Positions 1 to 11,787 of a stretch of DNA of 64,000 bases are shown here, piece after piece. This stretch comes from Taxillus chinensis. Taxonomy: Eukaryota; Streptophyta; Magnoliopsida; Santalales; Loranthaceae. Within the stretch, counting starts at the first letter, position 1. Every line of letters starts with the position of its first letter. The DNA is taken from NCBI GenBank assembly GCA_023512835.1, contig CM042091.1:43786107-43850106 (forward strand), given 5' to 3'. Made by a program: the position numbers and the translations under genes. The notes beneath the pieces were generated by a model. That model searched no databases, was not told the origin of the DNA, and saw nothing but the letters and a program-made list of their open reading frames with translations.

Positions 1-944
1 ATCTTTGACGCAAGCGAAATGCACATATGTTTGATGATCAGGAGAAGCTTTTTGTTGAGCTTGCTCTTCTTTTTTTCCATTTGAAAGAGTGGATGTTTGC
101 TACAAGAGTGTACCATTTTTCTTTCATTTGTGATGTTATTAATAGTTGTTTCTTTTGAATTTGTTGTTATATATATGCTTTTAGCATACTCTTTGTATGA
201 TGTCTTTTTCTAATAAAATTTCTTATTTATTAAAAACCCAGTTATCTAAGATCATCATAAAAAAAAATTGAACCAAGAATTTTTGTGCAAATAAAACCAA
301 TTCCAAAAACCTCTCCCATTTATAGTATTGTTTAAAGTGCATGGGGATTCCAAGTTTTCGATTGAATTTAACTAGAGACGATCTCGTTCAATCCAGTTTG
401 TAATTTTGAGAATATGTCAACATTTTTTAAGGTTCTCTAACAGATACGATGGAATTGCTAAGCAAGAAAATTGGGTGACGATGCAAGGGAACGAAAACAA
501 AAACTCATTGCAAATTATAGACAATTTAACATTTCCACCACCCAAACAAAATAGTTCTATCAAGATTTCTAATGAACACGATACATGCCATGCAAGTCAT
601 TTCATATTTTGCATCAACAACGAAATTCACAGTTCTATAATTGGCCTCTTGGAAAACAAAACACGGAGAAGACTATCATTTAATAAAAGGGCAAAATCAA
701 AATCATCAAGAAGAGCCGAGTCGAGGGTGCGAGCTTTCACAATACCATGCACATATTCATTTTTAGACAAAAAGAAGAAAGAGTCCCTATTAATCAGTTT
801 CATTTTCCTCAAATAGGTTTCGTCATCCTATTTTAGAGCTAGCAACCAAGGTGTTTTAATTCCACAACACAAGCTTATTTTGCAATTCACAACCAATTTT
901 CGGTGGGCATTGCTAAGAAAAAAGAAGAATGAGTTAGGGAAAAC
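1..944 (-). other. Presumed first intron of the membrin-like gene; no other gene seen
   Basis: The exon at 945-1204 ends with a GT donor at 944-943 on the minus strand, so this stretch should be intron or what replaced it. I looked on the minus strand for the next membrin exons, meaning the central helix and the C-terminal SNARE helix with its membrane anchor, and did not recognise them. The short open frames here have no recognisable domain. Either the first intron is longer than 944 bases or the gene is truncated. Confidence 0.5.
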
Positions 945-1204
945 CTTTTCCAGAGATCGCGTTGAGATCGGACAGCGACAGAGCGCCAGAGGCGGTTCAT
1001 GTCGGCGCAGAGGGACAGGATCTGGGAGATGTCCCTCTTGATGGAGAAGGGCAATTCCGGAGAATCGATTGAGGAAGACGAGAATTCGAGGCGCTCGAGC
1101 CTCTCCATGCCGTCTCTGGTCTTCAACAGCAACTTCTTCGCGCTGCTATATATATCAGACAGCGTCCCTCCCCCGACGCCGGCGGCTCCCTCGGCCATCG
1201 CCAT
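945..1204 (-). CDS. MEMB11: Membrin-type Golgi SNARE, first coding exon (partial gene)
   Basis: Membrins are Qb-SNAREs of the cis-Golgi that act in ER-to-Golgi and intra-Golgi vesicle fusion. Reading leftwards from the ATG at 1204, the 86 codons show a short Ala/Gly-rich start, then SDIYSSAKKLLLKTRDGMER, a Ser/Asp stretch (SSIDSPELP) and SLCADMNRLWRSVAVRSQRD. This matches the N-terminal helix region of plant MEMB11/MEMB12 as I know it. The exon ends in AAAAG followed by a GT donor at 944-943, leaving a split Arg codon. The usual protein is about 220-230 residues, so roughly 60% is missing here, including the SNARE motif and tail anchor. A second in-frame ATG two codons later could also serve as the start. 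I am confident of the family; whether the gene is intact beyond the window is unknown. Confidence 0.8.
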
Positions 1205-1335
1205 TGAAGATCGATGATTCTTTTAACAGAACAGCAGAAAAGCGTGTCCTACTCCCACGTAAATGAAGGTGACGACGAAGAACAGTGGCGACGACAATGT
1301 AATACCTTCTCTCGTCTAAAATTTCGCACGCGCGT

Positions 1336-1380
<45 letters not shown>
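1336..1380. repeat. (CT)n microsatellite upstream of the membrin-like gene
   Basis: About 22 uninterrupted CT units lie roughly 135 bases upstream of the membrin ATG. They read as (GA)n on the coding strand. GA/CT tracts are common in plant 5' leaders and core promoters, so this is probably leader or promoter sequence. Confidence 0.9.
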
Positions 1381-1381
<1 letters not shown>

Positions 1382-1420
1382 GGATGGTGAGAGACGCAAA
1401 CCTGGTTTCTCCAAGCATCC

Positions 1421-2255
1421 AAGCCTTGTGAAATGTGAACCGACTGCTTTTAGGAGGCGATAATCATAATAAAATGTTGAGTTGAGGCCTGAGGGTGTTG
1501 GTCCATGTACGAGGCAATCACCACCCTAATTTTTTTTTAATGCTCCTTAGTCTTAAATCCTTTATTTTTATTGTTTGGTTTAGGTAATAACTAAATAAAA
1601 AACCATGATTAAGATAATAAATAAATGAATAGGGTTGTTCGCATTCGCATTTCCTAAAACGTAAATACATCCATATTTTAATTTTTATTAAAAAAATAAA
1701 TATGTTAAATTACTTTTCACCATTTATAATTAACACACTCATCCTTATTTTCTCCTCTTTCCCACGCCCTCACCCACAGTAGTTCAATCTCCTCTCATAC
1801 GGTAGCAGGCTAGCAGCAGCATCTCCCAATCTCCTCTCAATCTTACGACAACAATTTCTCACTTTTTCTTCTTCTTCCTTTTCTTTTATTCTCTTTTTTC
1901 TCCGTTAAAGTTCTTCTCTCAATCTCTAGAAGGTCTTCCCACCCGATTTGATTCAATTAATAAACATTTTCTTCATTTTGTTGGATTGATCGTTTTATAT
2001 TTTTCAAGTATTATGCGTGACATAAATAGTTAAAAACATAATTAGAGCTCGATTTGTAGTTGTCATTCTATTCATGTTGTGTTCATTTTGTATTTATTCG
2101 AGTAAAATGTATATGTTCGATACAAATATGTCAAATAAAGTATATATTGTCATGCTCTATTTTTTTAATTTGAGAAAATTAATTAATGATTCTTCATGTT
2201 TGCACTTATAGAGGACTATGAAAATACTTAAAAATGAAACGATAGCACATACGTT
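1421..2255. other. Intergenic, AT-rich; no gene recognised
   Basis: This is mostly AT-rich DNA without a convincing ORF. A pyrimidine-rich patch at about 1745-1935 (many tct/ctt runs) resembles a plant 5' leader, but no coding sequence follows it on the plus strand. Confidence 0.5.
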
Positions 2256-3579
2256 GTCTCAAAATAGATTCGTCACCTCGGGATCAATCTTTTAACTCTA
2301 ATAGGCACCTGAAAAAAAAACATAACAGGAGAGATGAACAACCGCAGTTCAGTAGGAATCATATCTTCCAAACTCATTATAGTACGGGGCTCTCACAAAC
2401 ACAGTCACATAGGTTATCATATTCATAACCACACAAGGACAATAATCATATCTCAAACAACACAAAATCAGTATAACATACATCTTAGCTTATAACTAAT
2501 CACAATGTAAAGCACTTCTCAAAATACATATCACAAGCTTAAGGTAATCATGATTCTAGGTGTGAAGCTCATCAATAAAATATCTTAAAACAAATTTTAT
2601 CTCAATAACACAACACAAATAATTAGCAAATCCCCCAAGGTCTTTAAGGTTACCACTAAATCTTTAGCCTAAACCTCTTTTTAGAGACCACTCTAATGTG
2701 TTTTACTTGTCTCAGGAGCAAAAGGCAGGTCAAGAAGGATAAAACATGCAAAAACCATTGTTCTGAATGTAGTGGATCACAAGCTGGTCGTGATCAATCC
2801 TAGCCTTTCCTAGTTTAACATCAACACTTCTTTGTTAGCTGAAGTGGACCCCAAACCGAGCGCGCCTAATAATCTCATACACACAGAATTGCTTTCTATC
2901 ATGTGCGACGAACCCTAAACCGGCCGCGACCAATCTACAGCCCAAAACTAATACGACTATTCTTTATTTGTAACACCTTTAGTCGCCCTCAAACCCCTAA
3001 AATTAACCTGTAATTCCCTCAAATGACCAATGCTAGTCTCCAAACTCACAAAAAAAAACAAGTTTTAATTTCACTATAATGAATCTATATGCAGTCAAAC
3101 ATAATTTCTCAAACCAACATTCATGGATAAGATCATATATATATATTCACAAAAAAAACCATGAGTCTCCACCTTCAAAATATATAAATCTCACCTTAAA
3201 CAATATCAAATACACAAGAACCATTAGGTGTTTGAATCCCTACCTTGATTGCGTGTTGAATTTGGGCCTAGATCATGATTCCTCCTCATCCCCTTGCACT
3301 TAGGCGTCCCCTATGCCTCCCTCTCTCTCACAGTGGTTGTGTTCCAGAATTAGGGCTAGGGTTAATATGTCCTCTCCTTTATATATTTTTCATAATTAAT
3401 TAATTAAAATAACCTAAAATCACAAAAATAGCCTTTCGGTGTCCTTAATTTCAAATTAGGCTCAATTACAGTTATAATCTTCCATTCAATGTGTACATTG
3501 TCATATTAATATTAGTTTATCAAAATATTTACTACATTATAAGGCTAACTCTAAAATTCCCCAAACACATATTATTACA
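2256..3579 (-). mobile_element. Degraded gypsy-type LTR, minus orientation
   Basis: Read on the minus strand, this has the layout of the better-preserved LTRs later in the window. The plus-strand left end, tgtctcaaaatagattcgtc, resembles the tgtcacgcccc ends. At 2308-2350 there is cacctgaaaaaaaa followed by gttcagtaggaatc, the same module seen at 26831-26893 and 42864-42913. The right end at about 3579 is ...attattaca. The following 3580-3630 (ctttaagactttttatctccg) matches the region beside the 3' LTR at 44509-44540. It is therefore probably the 3' LTR of an old minus-strand chromovirus whose body is gone or unrecognisable. The exact ends are uncertain. Confidence 0.5.
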
Positions 3580-4795
3580 TTATCTATTCCTTTAAGACTT
3601 TTTATCTCCGAAAAGATAACACTAAAAGGGAAACATATCTACACTGTCCATATCTACTCCATAATCTCAAAGGTAGTCAGGAACATGCAATTAATTATGT
3701 ATATCATCATATCTCAACACATATACTCACATGCTTAACATATCATAACAAACACATATGAACAAGTTACATACAAACTCAAGGCACAAAACAAGTTGAA
3801 CACTCAAAAACATAAAACATATATGTGCGACATTATCCATTATTTATTTACAATGCTGTCATTTTTGAGTCATATTTAGAGCACATACACAAACAAATAA
3901 TATGTATCATGTATAGGTTTATTGATATGTGTTCTCCTTTTTGTGTTTTTTGGTTTCACATTTTAAATCATTACTAAAATATGAGTTTAAATTTTTTTAA
4001 AAAATTATTTGATATGAGAGAATGTGTTTTTGAATAAAACATTAATTTATTCAGAAAACAAGTATAACGAATAGCATAGATGGATTTAAAGGAGATCGGC
4101 TGGGGCCATGCCCCCCTTCCCCAAACCTAATGATATATATATATATACATATTGTATATTTTAATTTTAGTTATATATATATATATTATATGTACTTATA
4201 ATTAGAATAAATTAGTAATATAATTTATTGTCTAATGAACATGTTGCTAATTACAATAGTGATAAATAGATTATACGATTTTAAAAAATTATCTTACTTG
4301 GTTATATGAGGATTTGGTGAGCTTTTTATGTTTTTATGTCATTACTTGTGACTTAGATGGTACTAAGAGCACTCACAGTGGAATAGCTAAATGTTTCAAT
4401 AAATTTACCTACATGGAATAATATTGACCACAAATTTGACTCGAGATATGTGTATTGGTTAAAAGTTTATTAAATACCAAACTTTGAGGTACCGGTTAGC
4501 CAAATTTAGCTTGTTAGTGGCATAATGTGCTTGACTTGTCAAAGATTTTTTGGTAACAGCCTAACAGGGGCTACTTAAATTTAAATATTCATAAACTCAG
4601 AGTCATGCATTTTTGTAATATGTATTTGGTAAAACAATCTGACTTATTGTTTGATTTTGAGATAACCTATAAAATTGAAATATTACTTTTATAATTTACA
4701 AATAATTTTGACATTTATAAGAAATATGAATATAATATATATATATAATAAAATAATATATATTTTAGATTATTGATAATTTCAGTTTACGAGTT
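3580..4795. other. AT-rich intergenic DNA with fragments of small DNA elements
   Basis: No coding sequence is recognised. At 4080-4130 a patch (ggctggggccatgcccccc) resembles the ends of plant hAT-type elements. Around 4368-4410, agagcactcacagtggaatagct resembles the outer inverted repeat of the element that follows, so an older related copy may be present. Runs of (AT)n occur at 4133-4145, 4171-4185 and 4735-4747. Confidence 0.4.
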
Positions 4796-5731
4796 AAGAA
4801 TATTCACAATGGCCTCACCAAAATTTAGTTATAATTTAGCTAAATATTACTTTTTATAAATTATAGTTAGCTTAATTTTATAATATAAAATAATAGGTTC
4901 TCAAAACTTTCAATACTTTAATTAAAATATTAATTTATTTAAAACTTTTAATCTCTCTCCGCAACATTGCTTACCGTCCCCACCCTCTCTCCCCCTCACA
5001 CTTGCTCCCCTACACAAAGAGGCCACCGCATCGCTGTCGCGAAGCCACCTCGCCACTGCTTCCCCCTACACAGATCTCTCTCCCACCCCCCTCCCCCTCC
5101 CCTGCTAAGCTCTCCCATGCCGCCCTACTTTATAGCTCTCTCTCTCCCCCACCGTCACACCACCAGGTCCACCACCTCCCCTCCTCTCTCCCACCGCCCC
5201 CTCCCCCTCCCCCCCTACATAGATCTCTCTCCCGCTGCCCCCTCCCTTTACCCTACCAAGCTCTCCCCCCGCCATCCTCCCGCACAGTTCTCTCTCTCCC
5301 CCATCGCCGCGCCTCTTCTCTCTTGCCGCCCCCTCCCCCTACATAGATCTCTCTCTCGCTACCCCCTTCCCCTAGCCTACCAAGCTCTCCTCTGCCTCCC
5401 TCCCTCACAACTCTATCTCTCCCCCACCGTCGTGCCACCACCTCCTCTCCTCTTTCCTGCCGCCCCTGCCCCCTACAACACTCTCTCCTGCCGCCTCCTG
5501 GACGCACTATTTCGTTGATGTTTGAATCGTTTGATTGAGAGAGGAGAGAAAATTATTATTTTATTTAAATAAAATAGCAAATGCAAAATGGCTCGCTAGA
5601 TCCGATAAGTGAAATACGAATAGCCAAATTTATAGGTATTATATTGAGGTTGCTGTGGAAGGTTTTTGTCCCTTTTTAGGCAATATTTAGCTAAATTTTA
5701 GATTTGTTGAGTCGGATGAGAATGCTCTAAT
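4796..5731. mobile_element. Non-autonomous inverted-repeat DNA element (MITE or Mutator-like) carrying a minisatellite
   Basis: The left part (about 4796-4855) contains agaatattcacaatgg and atttagctaaatatta. The right part (about 5677-5731) reads, when reversed, agagcattctcatccgac followed by ttagctaaatattgcct. The two ends thus form imperfect terminal inverted repeats of about 50 bases in AT-rich arms. Ends of the form gagcattctcatcc are a familiar type in plant MITEs. Between the arms lies a CT-rich tandem array and no transposase. I did not find a clear target-site duplication, so the superfamily is inferred. Confidence 0.5.
4967..5512. repeat. CT-rich minisatellite, about 125-150 bp period
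   Basis: The core acaNagatctctctc recurs at about 5068, 5216 and 5341. Between copies lie related blocks containing taccaagctctcc and ctctctccccc. The array is over 80% pyrimidine on the plus strand. It makes long stop-free frames rich in Pro, Ser and Leu (for example 4967-5518), but these are composition artefacts. Confidence 0.75.
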
Positions 5732-6082
5732 ATTATTAATATTGATTAGGGTAAGTAGGTATTCATATTCCTAGAAAAAGTGAATGAATTAATTGTATTT
5801 CACAATTTGAATTTTGGAATGGAACACATATGCGAATGCTAGCTATGGTGCTTGAAAGTTTGGAAAAAAAAATAAAATTTTGGAAATTAAGAATAAACTC
5901 AGATTTCTTATTTCATTTTATACTTTGTACTTGGATGTCTGACTAGAAAATAAACATAATTTACTATATGAATTATTTCGGATACTTATGTTGAAAAATA
6001 AAAAATTGAATGCAAATAACAGTTTAGTCTAGTTAAACTTACAAACAAAATTATTATCTAATGAATTTTATAAAAGAAATCA

Positions 6083-6478
6083 CTTAGGTGATGTTTGATT
6101 ACTGTAATTTAAATCATGATTCCGTAATTTGAATTAGGAAAACATAGGTATTGTTTTTCTTTGGTATGTATTTGTAGGGAAAGACATGAAGTTGTAGTTT
6201 CAAAAATTGGTGGAGTCCATGGTTATTTTAGAAAACATCTTTTACATGTTTTCTATTTTCGCATTTAACCATAATTTTCTTTAGGATCTAATTTAATTAT
6301 TATTTTTTTCTTTACTTTATTACTTAGGTTGACCATTTTTTTAACAATTTTTTGGGATCCGATTTTAAAAATACCTTTTTAAACATTTTTTTACAAAATT
6401 GATTCCAATTCCAATAAAGTTTCAAGTTATGAAACTAAAATATAAAACCAGAAACACATACCAAACACCTCTTTAAAT
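6083..6478. mobile_element. Candidate hAT-like MITE
   Basis: The left end, taggtgatgtttgattac, and the right end, which reads aaagaggtgtttggtatg when reversed, form an imperfect terminal inverted repeat of the ggtgtttggt type common in plant MITEs. The interior is AT-rich with no ORF. Target duplication is not evident, so this is tentative. Confidence 0.4.
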
Positions 6479-7339
6479 ATTATGACACTGACTATATCCA
6501 TAGTGAAAAATCAATTGGCTCAATTATTTCGGCCACTTTGAAAATTTAACAAATGAAAATTTTACTATATATTTTTTAAACGTTTAAAAAATTTGAGCTT
6601 TTCCATGCCAATTTAACATACCTTGACTAATATGGAAACATGGTTGTAATCTTGTTTTACTATTTGTAAACTCTTTATAATATGTATAATTACATAATAG
6701 TTTTACTATTTGTAAACTCTTTATAATGATCATATATTATATTATTCTCACTATAGAAATAGTCCGTATCACAATCTTATCAATAGAACATCCCAAACTC
6801 CATTCACCGATTATGAACCAAATTTATACTTAGTTTAATTAGTAAATCTATTATATGTGTCCTACACATACCCAGTAATAGATTTTGATAAATAATGAGA
6901 CATTATGATGCTCAACCACAAAAAAAAATAGAAGAATGCAGTCTGATCAATATTTAAATAAAATATATTTCAATTAGCCAGAAACAGTCTTTATGTTATT
7001 ACGATGACACATTACTTGATATAGCATTATCCTAATAATAATATCTTAGCAGGACGAGCCTTGAGCAGCCTTGGGTGCAATGAGAGCAGTAGAAATGAGA
7101 GTTAAGAGGATTTGGGTATGATAAGGAGATAATTGAAGAAGTTGATGCAATGTTCGAGGGATAAAAGTTTTAGGGTTTCTTCGAAGAATTTAAAATGCAT
7201 TAGCTTTTCCCTTAATAGATCCTTTAATGCTAACAAGTAGGTGAATTGCACGTGATGGAGTACATGCGACACTTATGATTTGTTCATATGTAGTCCTCGG
7301 CCCAATCCACTTCGATTTGTACCCATTTTTGAATTGTTG

Positions 7340-7930
7340 ATTCATATTCAGAGCATGTGGCTTCATTTAAGTGCACAGTGACTCTACGAACCACATATCT
7401 TCGAACCAACATAGCTTTGAAGATCGAAGCCTTTGGGGAATCTCTTCTAATTGATGTCTTCGTTTAAAAATCTTTGAAGTAGTAATCTTTAAAGCTACAG
7501 TGTTCGATAAGGGTCTTCGAAGGAACAAGTTTTGAGTTATGGAGTTGATATAAAACATAATAATATAACTCCAAACCAACTAGCTTCGACCCTCGATTAA
7601 ATGATTTTGTGTGAGAAGTTCGATTAAATGAGTTACTAAAGAGAAGTTGGAACGTTTGAGAATTTGATTAAAGCTTAATCCCTCAAACATAATGTTTGAG
7701 CCATCATGCTCAAGACCTCAAATAATGCTTAAGACATTGGACTTTGCTTGAGACCTTAAACAAAGTATTCAAACCTTTGATCAAGGTGCTCGAGTCTGTG
7801 AGTATTTGATCCCTCAAACATATTTAGTTCAAGACCTCAAAATGATCAGATCTTTGGAATAAAGTTTAGAGCCTCAAATAATATGACTTGGTTTCATCAT
7901 CAAAACAATGTTTGACCCTTTAAAGTATGT
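7340..7930. repeat. Low-complexity cttcgaa / ctcaaac-rich stretch
   Basis: Short words such as cttcgaa, tttgaag, cctcaaa and gctcgag recur irregularly. Similar composition appears at 30240-30430 and, more strongly, at 61380-62160. This composition is often found in LTRs of large copia elements, but I see no termini here and call it only low-complexity sequence. Confidence 0.45.
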
Positions 7931-8469
7931 TCGAGGTTAACTATTCTAAAGTTGACATCTGTGATATCTGTGATGACATGGATGTTGATAATTTACTTTT
8001 TAACTTAAATTATATATCTTTGAAGACACACAAAGAGCAAGTTTATGACATGGCACGATGTAATTGGATTTAGAAACACATTTCATGCAAAATATTAAAA
8101 GTTTCCTAATTTTGAGATGCTTCCATTTTGATAGATGGCACAACACAGTTTTAAAACAAGAGGAGAAGAGAGATAATTTTCTATAATATTTTTTTTACAT
8201 GGTGCATTTGCTCATGAGAGAGATAAACATAAGGGTATTTGATTTAGCATTGTTCTTTTGGTTATGTGGATCCACATTGATTATTGTAAATTAACAAAAG
8301 TCATTTTTTCTTTCCATGTTATTTTTACTTTGTTTGATTCCCTTACTTCTCTGCTTTGTGTTTTCTTGGGTGAGAGACTCCTTTTAGGTTTCAACATTGT
8401 TTTGCTTGAGGAATCCTTTTTAATGAACTGATTTTTATTATTAATATGAGCTTAATTATACAACCAGTG

Positions 8470-10010
8470 ATCATACAAGATCCAACACTCATAGTGGTAA
8501 TGACCTATTTCTCTACAAATTGAACATACATTATGGTGTGGAGCGAAAACAAGAGATACAGATTTCTTGGATTTTACATGTTTGCTTCCTTGTTACCTAT
8601 GGCCTATTCCTTTGCAATTGGGTGACACGCCCTAAGCCCTAGATGTGTCAGCCTTAGTTTTTCCTTTCTTTCTGGGTGCTACAATTTCGACTTTAACTAT
8701 AGTAGCCTCCCCTTCATCATTAGGTACGGGTGCTACTGCTTCAGGGATTGCAGTAACAGCCTCAACTCTACAGTCAAAAACTATGGTGCCACCTCAATAT
8801 TTGTCATGAGGTAGATATTCGTTTTCTCAGTTGGCTCGTCATCAGAGGATTCCTTCTCTTCTTCTGTACCACTTTCATATTTGGAGATGAATGCCTTCCT
8901 CTTTTTCTTGGAATTTTCAAAGGTGGAGCGTCAGAATCTATCCTTGTCAATCTTGTCTACTGACTTGGATTTTGATTTGCAATCTTTGGCATAGTGACCT
9001 GACTTTCTGCGATTATAGCAATCTTGAGATTGAGTCTCAGATCGCTCCGTCCTTCTGGAGAATAATGAGGATCCTCCTTTTCATCCTTTCTTTTTCTTTC
9101 TCAGAATCCTTTCAAAGGATTTGAGAAGAAGTGTAATCTCCTATGAGTTGGAGTCAAAACCTTCTGACCATTTAGTATCATCCTCATGCTGTATGTTCAT
9201 ACATTCTTATGTAGCTTTAAAAGCTATCTCCTTTTCTATCTCCTCATCTAGGTCAGTGTATTTGAACCTGACCTCACGAGTCCTTAGCTCCCCATATATT
9301 TCCTCTATGGGAACATACATCCAATTTTGTGTGGCCTGCATCTAAAGTTGCGTGGAGTAGTAGCGATCATGCAAGGAGTGAAAAAACTTGTCATTGATTT
9401 GAAAATATGAAACTCGTTGATAGTTTTTAGATCTACTATGAGCTTGCCAAATCTCCTATAGATGCTCTCAAAGGATTCACAGGTTTGTATATAAAGCTTT
9501 CAAACTCCTACCTGAGAGCACAAATAATGTTCTGTATCTGGGATTGATTTCCCTGATAGAGGATTGTCAGTTTATCGTAGATGGCTTTCGCCGTTGTGTA
9601 GCCATGGACGTCCACAAATGAGTTTGAGTGAAGACGTGACATATGCTAGTGCCTTTTCATTTGCAAATTGCCATGCTCTTTCTTCATTGGTAAGTTTAGC
9701 ATTCGTCTTGGGCCTTCTTACTCTATTGTCTCCGATGGTCATTGGAGAAGGAATCTCCTAATGAAGACAAGGCCATATCATATGATCATGACACGTCATG
9801 AATGTGTGCATACGAACCTTCCATTGAGAGAAGAGTTCGGGTGTGAATTTGGGAGGTTTGCTCAGAGTGAAAGCATTAGCTTGAATGCTTGGGCTTGGAT
9901 TGGTATTATCACTGTTACTGCAGTTGGTGTTGGGCTCTGGCACACTTGAGTTGATGTAAACGTTGTATAACATGCTACTTTCTTCGGCCATTGATAAATA
10001 TGGAAGAGAG
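8470..10010 (-). pseudogene. Ty1/copia gag remnant (minus strand)
   Basis: From the ATG at 9991 the minus strand encodes about 77 residues with PPKFTPELFSQWKVRMHTFM, a typical copia Gag N-terminus (DUF4219/UBN2-like). After frameshifts and stops, recognisable pieces continue. One has WMYVPIEEIYGELRTREV, and another carries a zinc-knuckle copy CYNRRKSGHYAKDC at about 8970-9015. That motif has the CX2CX4HX4C pattern with the second Cys changed to Arg. A second, intact knuckle, CSICREIGHYHYEC, lies at about 8480-8530. No protease, integrase or reverse transcriptase follows to the left, so the element is truncated after gag. The primer-binding site and 5' LTR lie immediately to the right. The style is closest to SIRE-type copia, with moderate confidence. 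Confidence 0.65.
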
Positions 10011-10039
10011 ATGGATTTCTACTTGAGCATGTAGAACTC

Positions 10040-10074
10040 ACTTTGATACCACTTGTTGGTCCCTGAGAGCCTAG
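10040..10074 (-). mobile_element. Inner end of the copia 5' LTR with primer-binding site (split LTR, part 1)
   Basis: On the minus strand the sequence reads ...ctctcagggaccaaca|agtggtatcaaagtgag. This is an LTR end (CA) followed by a site complementary to initiator methionine tRNA. The LTR portion is 10054-10074 and the primer-binding site is about 10040-10053. The LTR is cut at 10074/10075 by the chromovirus and resumes at 15568. Confidence 0.7.
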
Positions 10075-10456
10075 TGTTACGGACCAGGGCTTATCCTAGC
10101 ATACTTAGGCCATTTTGGGGTATTTCCCCTTTGTAAAGTGTTGTAATCTAGTTGTAGAGTGAGTTATCGAGATTTTAGATTTCAATCATATATGATGTCT
10201 CCTGGTGACAGCCAGAAAAGTGTTAACATCTATATGTAGGGGAGTGATGTTGTAAAACTTTTAAGCAATCAATACAATCGTTTGTTGCTTTCGTTCAATC
10301 ATTTTTTTGTTAAGCGTTTCCCTATATAATTGTTTTACAAAGGATCGATGAGTTCCGATGCAAATGTGACGAGTTAGGCTGACCTAGCGTTCTTTCGTAC
10401 GGGTGGGAACTAGGTGCTGCACGGGTTAAGCTGCTATAAAGGCTGACCCCGTGACA
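10075..10456 (+). repeat. 5' LTR of the Galadriel-like element, with adjoining primer-binding site
   Basis: It starts tgttacggacc and ends gaccccgtgaca. The primer-binding site tggtatcagagc (10459-10470), complementary to initiator Met tRNA, begins two bases beyond the end. It matches the LTR at 15185-15567 along its whole length. Confidence 0.9.
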
Positions 10457-10651
10457 AGTGGTATCAGAGCCCAGTTCGGTGCTAAGTTTGGTGGAACAAA
10501 CAAAAGCTTCGAGACAGTGTAAAATGATAAACGGAGGATCTGTTGTCATTAGTGGCCACGAAGGCCGCAAGAAGGAGCACAATTCTAAGGAACGGAAGAG
10601 GGACAGGTCCGTTTCGAGGGAACATGTCCGCTGGAGAGTCAGCTAGCCAAA

Positions 10652-11787
10652 GTGGAATTGGCATTAACCGACCACATGGAGATGGTGGAGGAGCACACTA
10701 GAAGCATCGAAAGGCTGGAGTCAAAGGGTGACGAAAGCTATGGGAGGATGCAAAGGCTTCTCAACTCTGTCATGGACGACATGAACTCTCGATTTGAGGG
10801 CTTGAAGGAGTCTCTCATGTCCCAAATCTTGGTGATGCAGGAGGAAATCAAAGAGATCAAGGCGGATTAGTCTCTATGCAAGATGGTGGTCACCCAAGGT
10901 GGCGTTGGCGGTCATTCCAGCTCCAAAATCGACGTGCCGAAGCCTAAGACATATGGTGGGTCAAGGAATGCGAGGGAGTTAGACAACTTCCTCTGGACCA
11001 TGGAGCAGTACTTCGATGCCTTGAACATTATCAATGAGGCAAAGAAGGTGAAGACTGCTCCACTATACTTAGTCGATTCGACTATGGTGTGGTGGAGGCA
11101 ACGATATGCCGACAAGGAGTGCGGCCAATGTGTCATCGACAACTGGGCATATTTCAAGCGGGAGATCAAGGCCCAATTCTATCCCCAGAATGCGGAGGAC
11201 GAGTCCCAGGCGAAACTTTGGCGCCTTACCCACAAAGGCACGGTGTGGGAGTACGTCTGTAAATTTTCAGAGCTTATATTAGAAATCCTGGATATGTCCG
11301 CGAAGGATTCACTATTTTCCTTCATGGACGGATTGCAACAATAGGCGAAGTTGGAGTTGTAGTGGAGAAATGTGCAGGACCTAGCATCGGCCATGGTGGT
11401 GGCCGAATCACTCATTGAATACAATACATCGGAGAAGGCCACCAGTTTTTCATTGACTTCCAAGGCGAACAGGTTCCACAAAGAGAAATGTGGGGGAGAC
11501 AACCGAAGTGAAGGAAAAGGGAGACCTTTCCAACCGTCTAAGGACTTTCGCCCAAAACATTTCGCGAATAGTTCCAAGGACGGGGAGAAGCCAAGGATCT
11601 CCTATTTCTTTTGTGAAGGCCCTCACAAGGCGTTCGAGTGCCCGAAGCGCTCTAAACTCTCCGTGATGATCAATGAAGACGAAGGAAGAGACGCGAGGGA
11701 TCCAAGACTTGGTTCCTTGCAACTCCTAAATGCAATCAAGGCGAAAGTGGAGGGCCACCATCCGGACGACAGAAGGGGTGCATATAC
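10652..11787 (+). pseudogene. Galadriel-like Gag, broken
   Basis: One frame runs from 10652 with stops at 10868-10870, 11342-11344 and shortly after. The first part is helical and charged (EEHTRSIERLESKGD), probably a coiled coil. Next comes a retrotransposon Gag (capsid-like) domain with FLWTMEQYFDALNI, VWWRQRY and QFYPQNAEDESQAKLWRL. The zinc knuckle near 11615 reads YFFCEGPHKAFEC, with the first Cys of CX2CX4HX4C replaced by Tyr. Gag would package RNA into particles. The product is dead through nonsense codons, and nucleic-acid binding is probably lost too. The switch into the pol frame is near 11780. Confidence 0.85.

Larger units (their letters stand above)
5740..8450. other. AT-rich intergenic DNA
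   Basis: No gene is recognised. It includes a candidate MITE at 6083-6478 and a direct repeat of a roughly 28-base unit (tttactatttgtaaactctt, and on to ttataat) at about 6656-6683 and 6701-6728. It also includes the low-complexity stretch at 7340-7930. The ORFs here are short and have no domain I can name. Confidence 0.5.

Noticed and set aside
5253..5507. Minus-strand Arg/Gly/Glu-rich open frame resembling a nucleic-acid-binding peptide
   Set aside because: It is the complement of the CT-rich minisatellite; composition alone explains it.
4967..5518. 183-residue Pro/Ser/Leu-rich open frame
   Set aside because: It coincides with a CT-rich tandem array; overlapping long frames exist on both strands and no domain or start context is visible.
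8891..9345. Plus-strand open frames at 8891-9124 and 9121-9345
   Set aside because: They are antisense to a recognisable copia gag and have no domains.
10459..10470. Possible tRNA fragment (tggtatcagagc), also at 50560 and, reversed, at 56831
   Set aside because: These are primer-binding sites complementary to the 3' end of initiator Met tRNA; no cloverleaf surrounds them.
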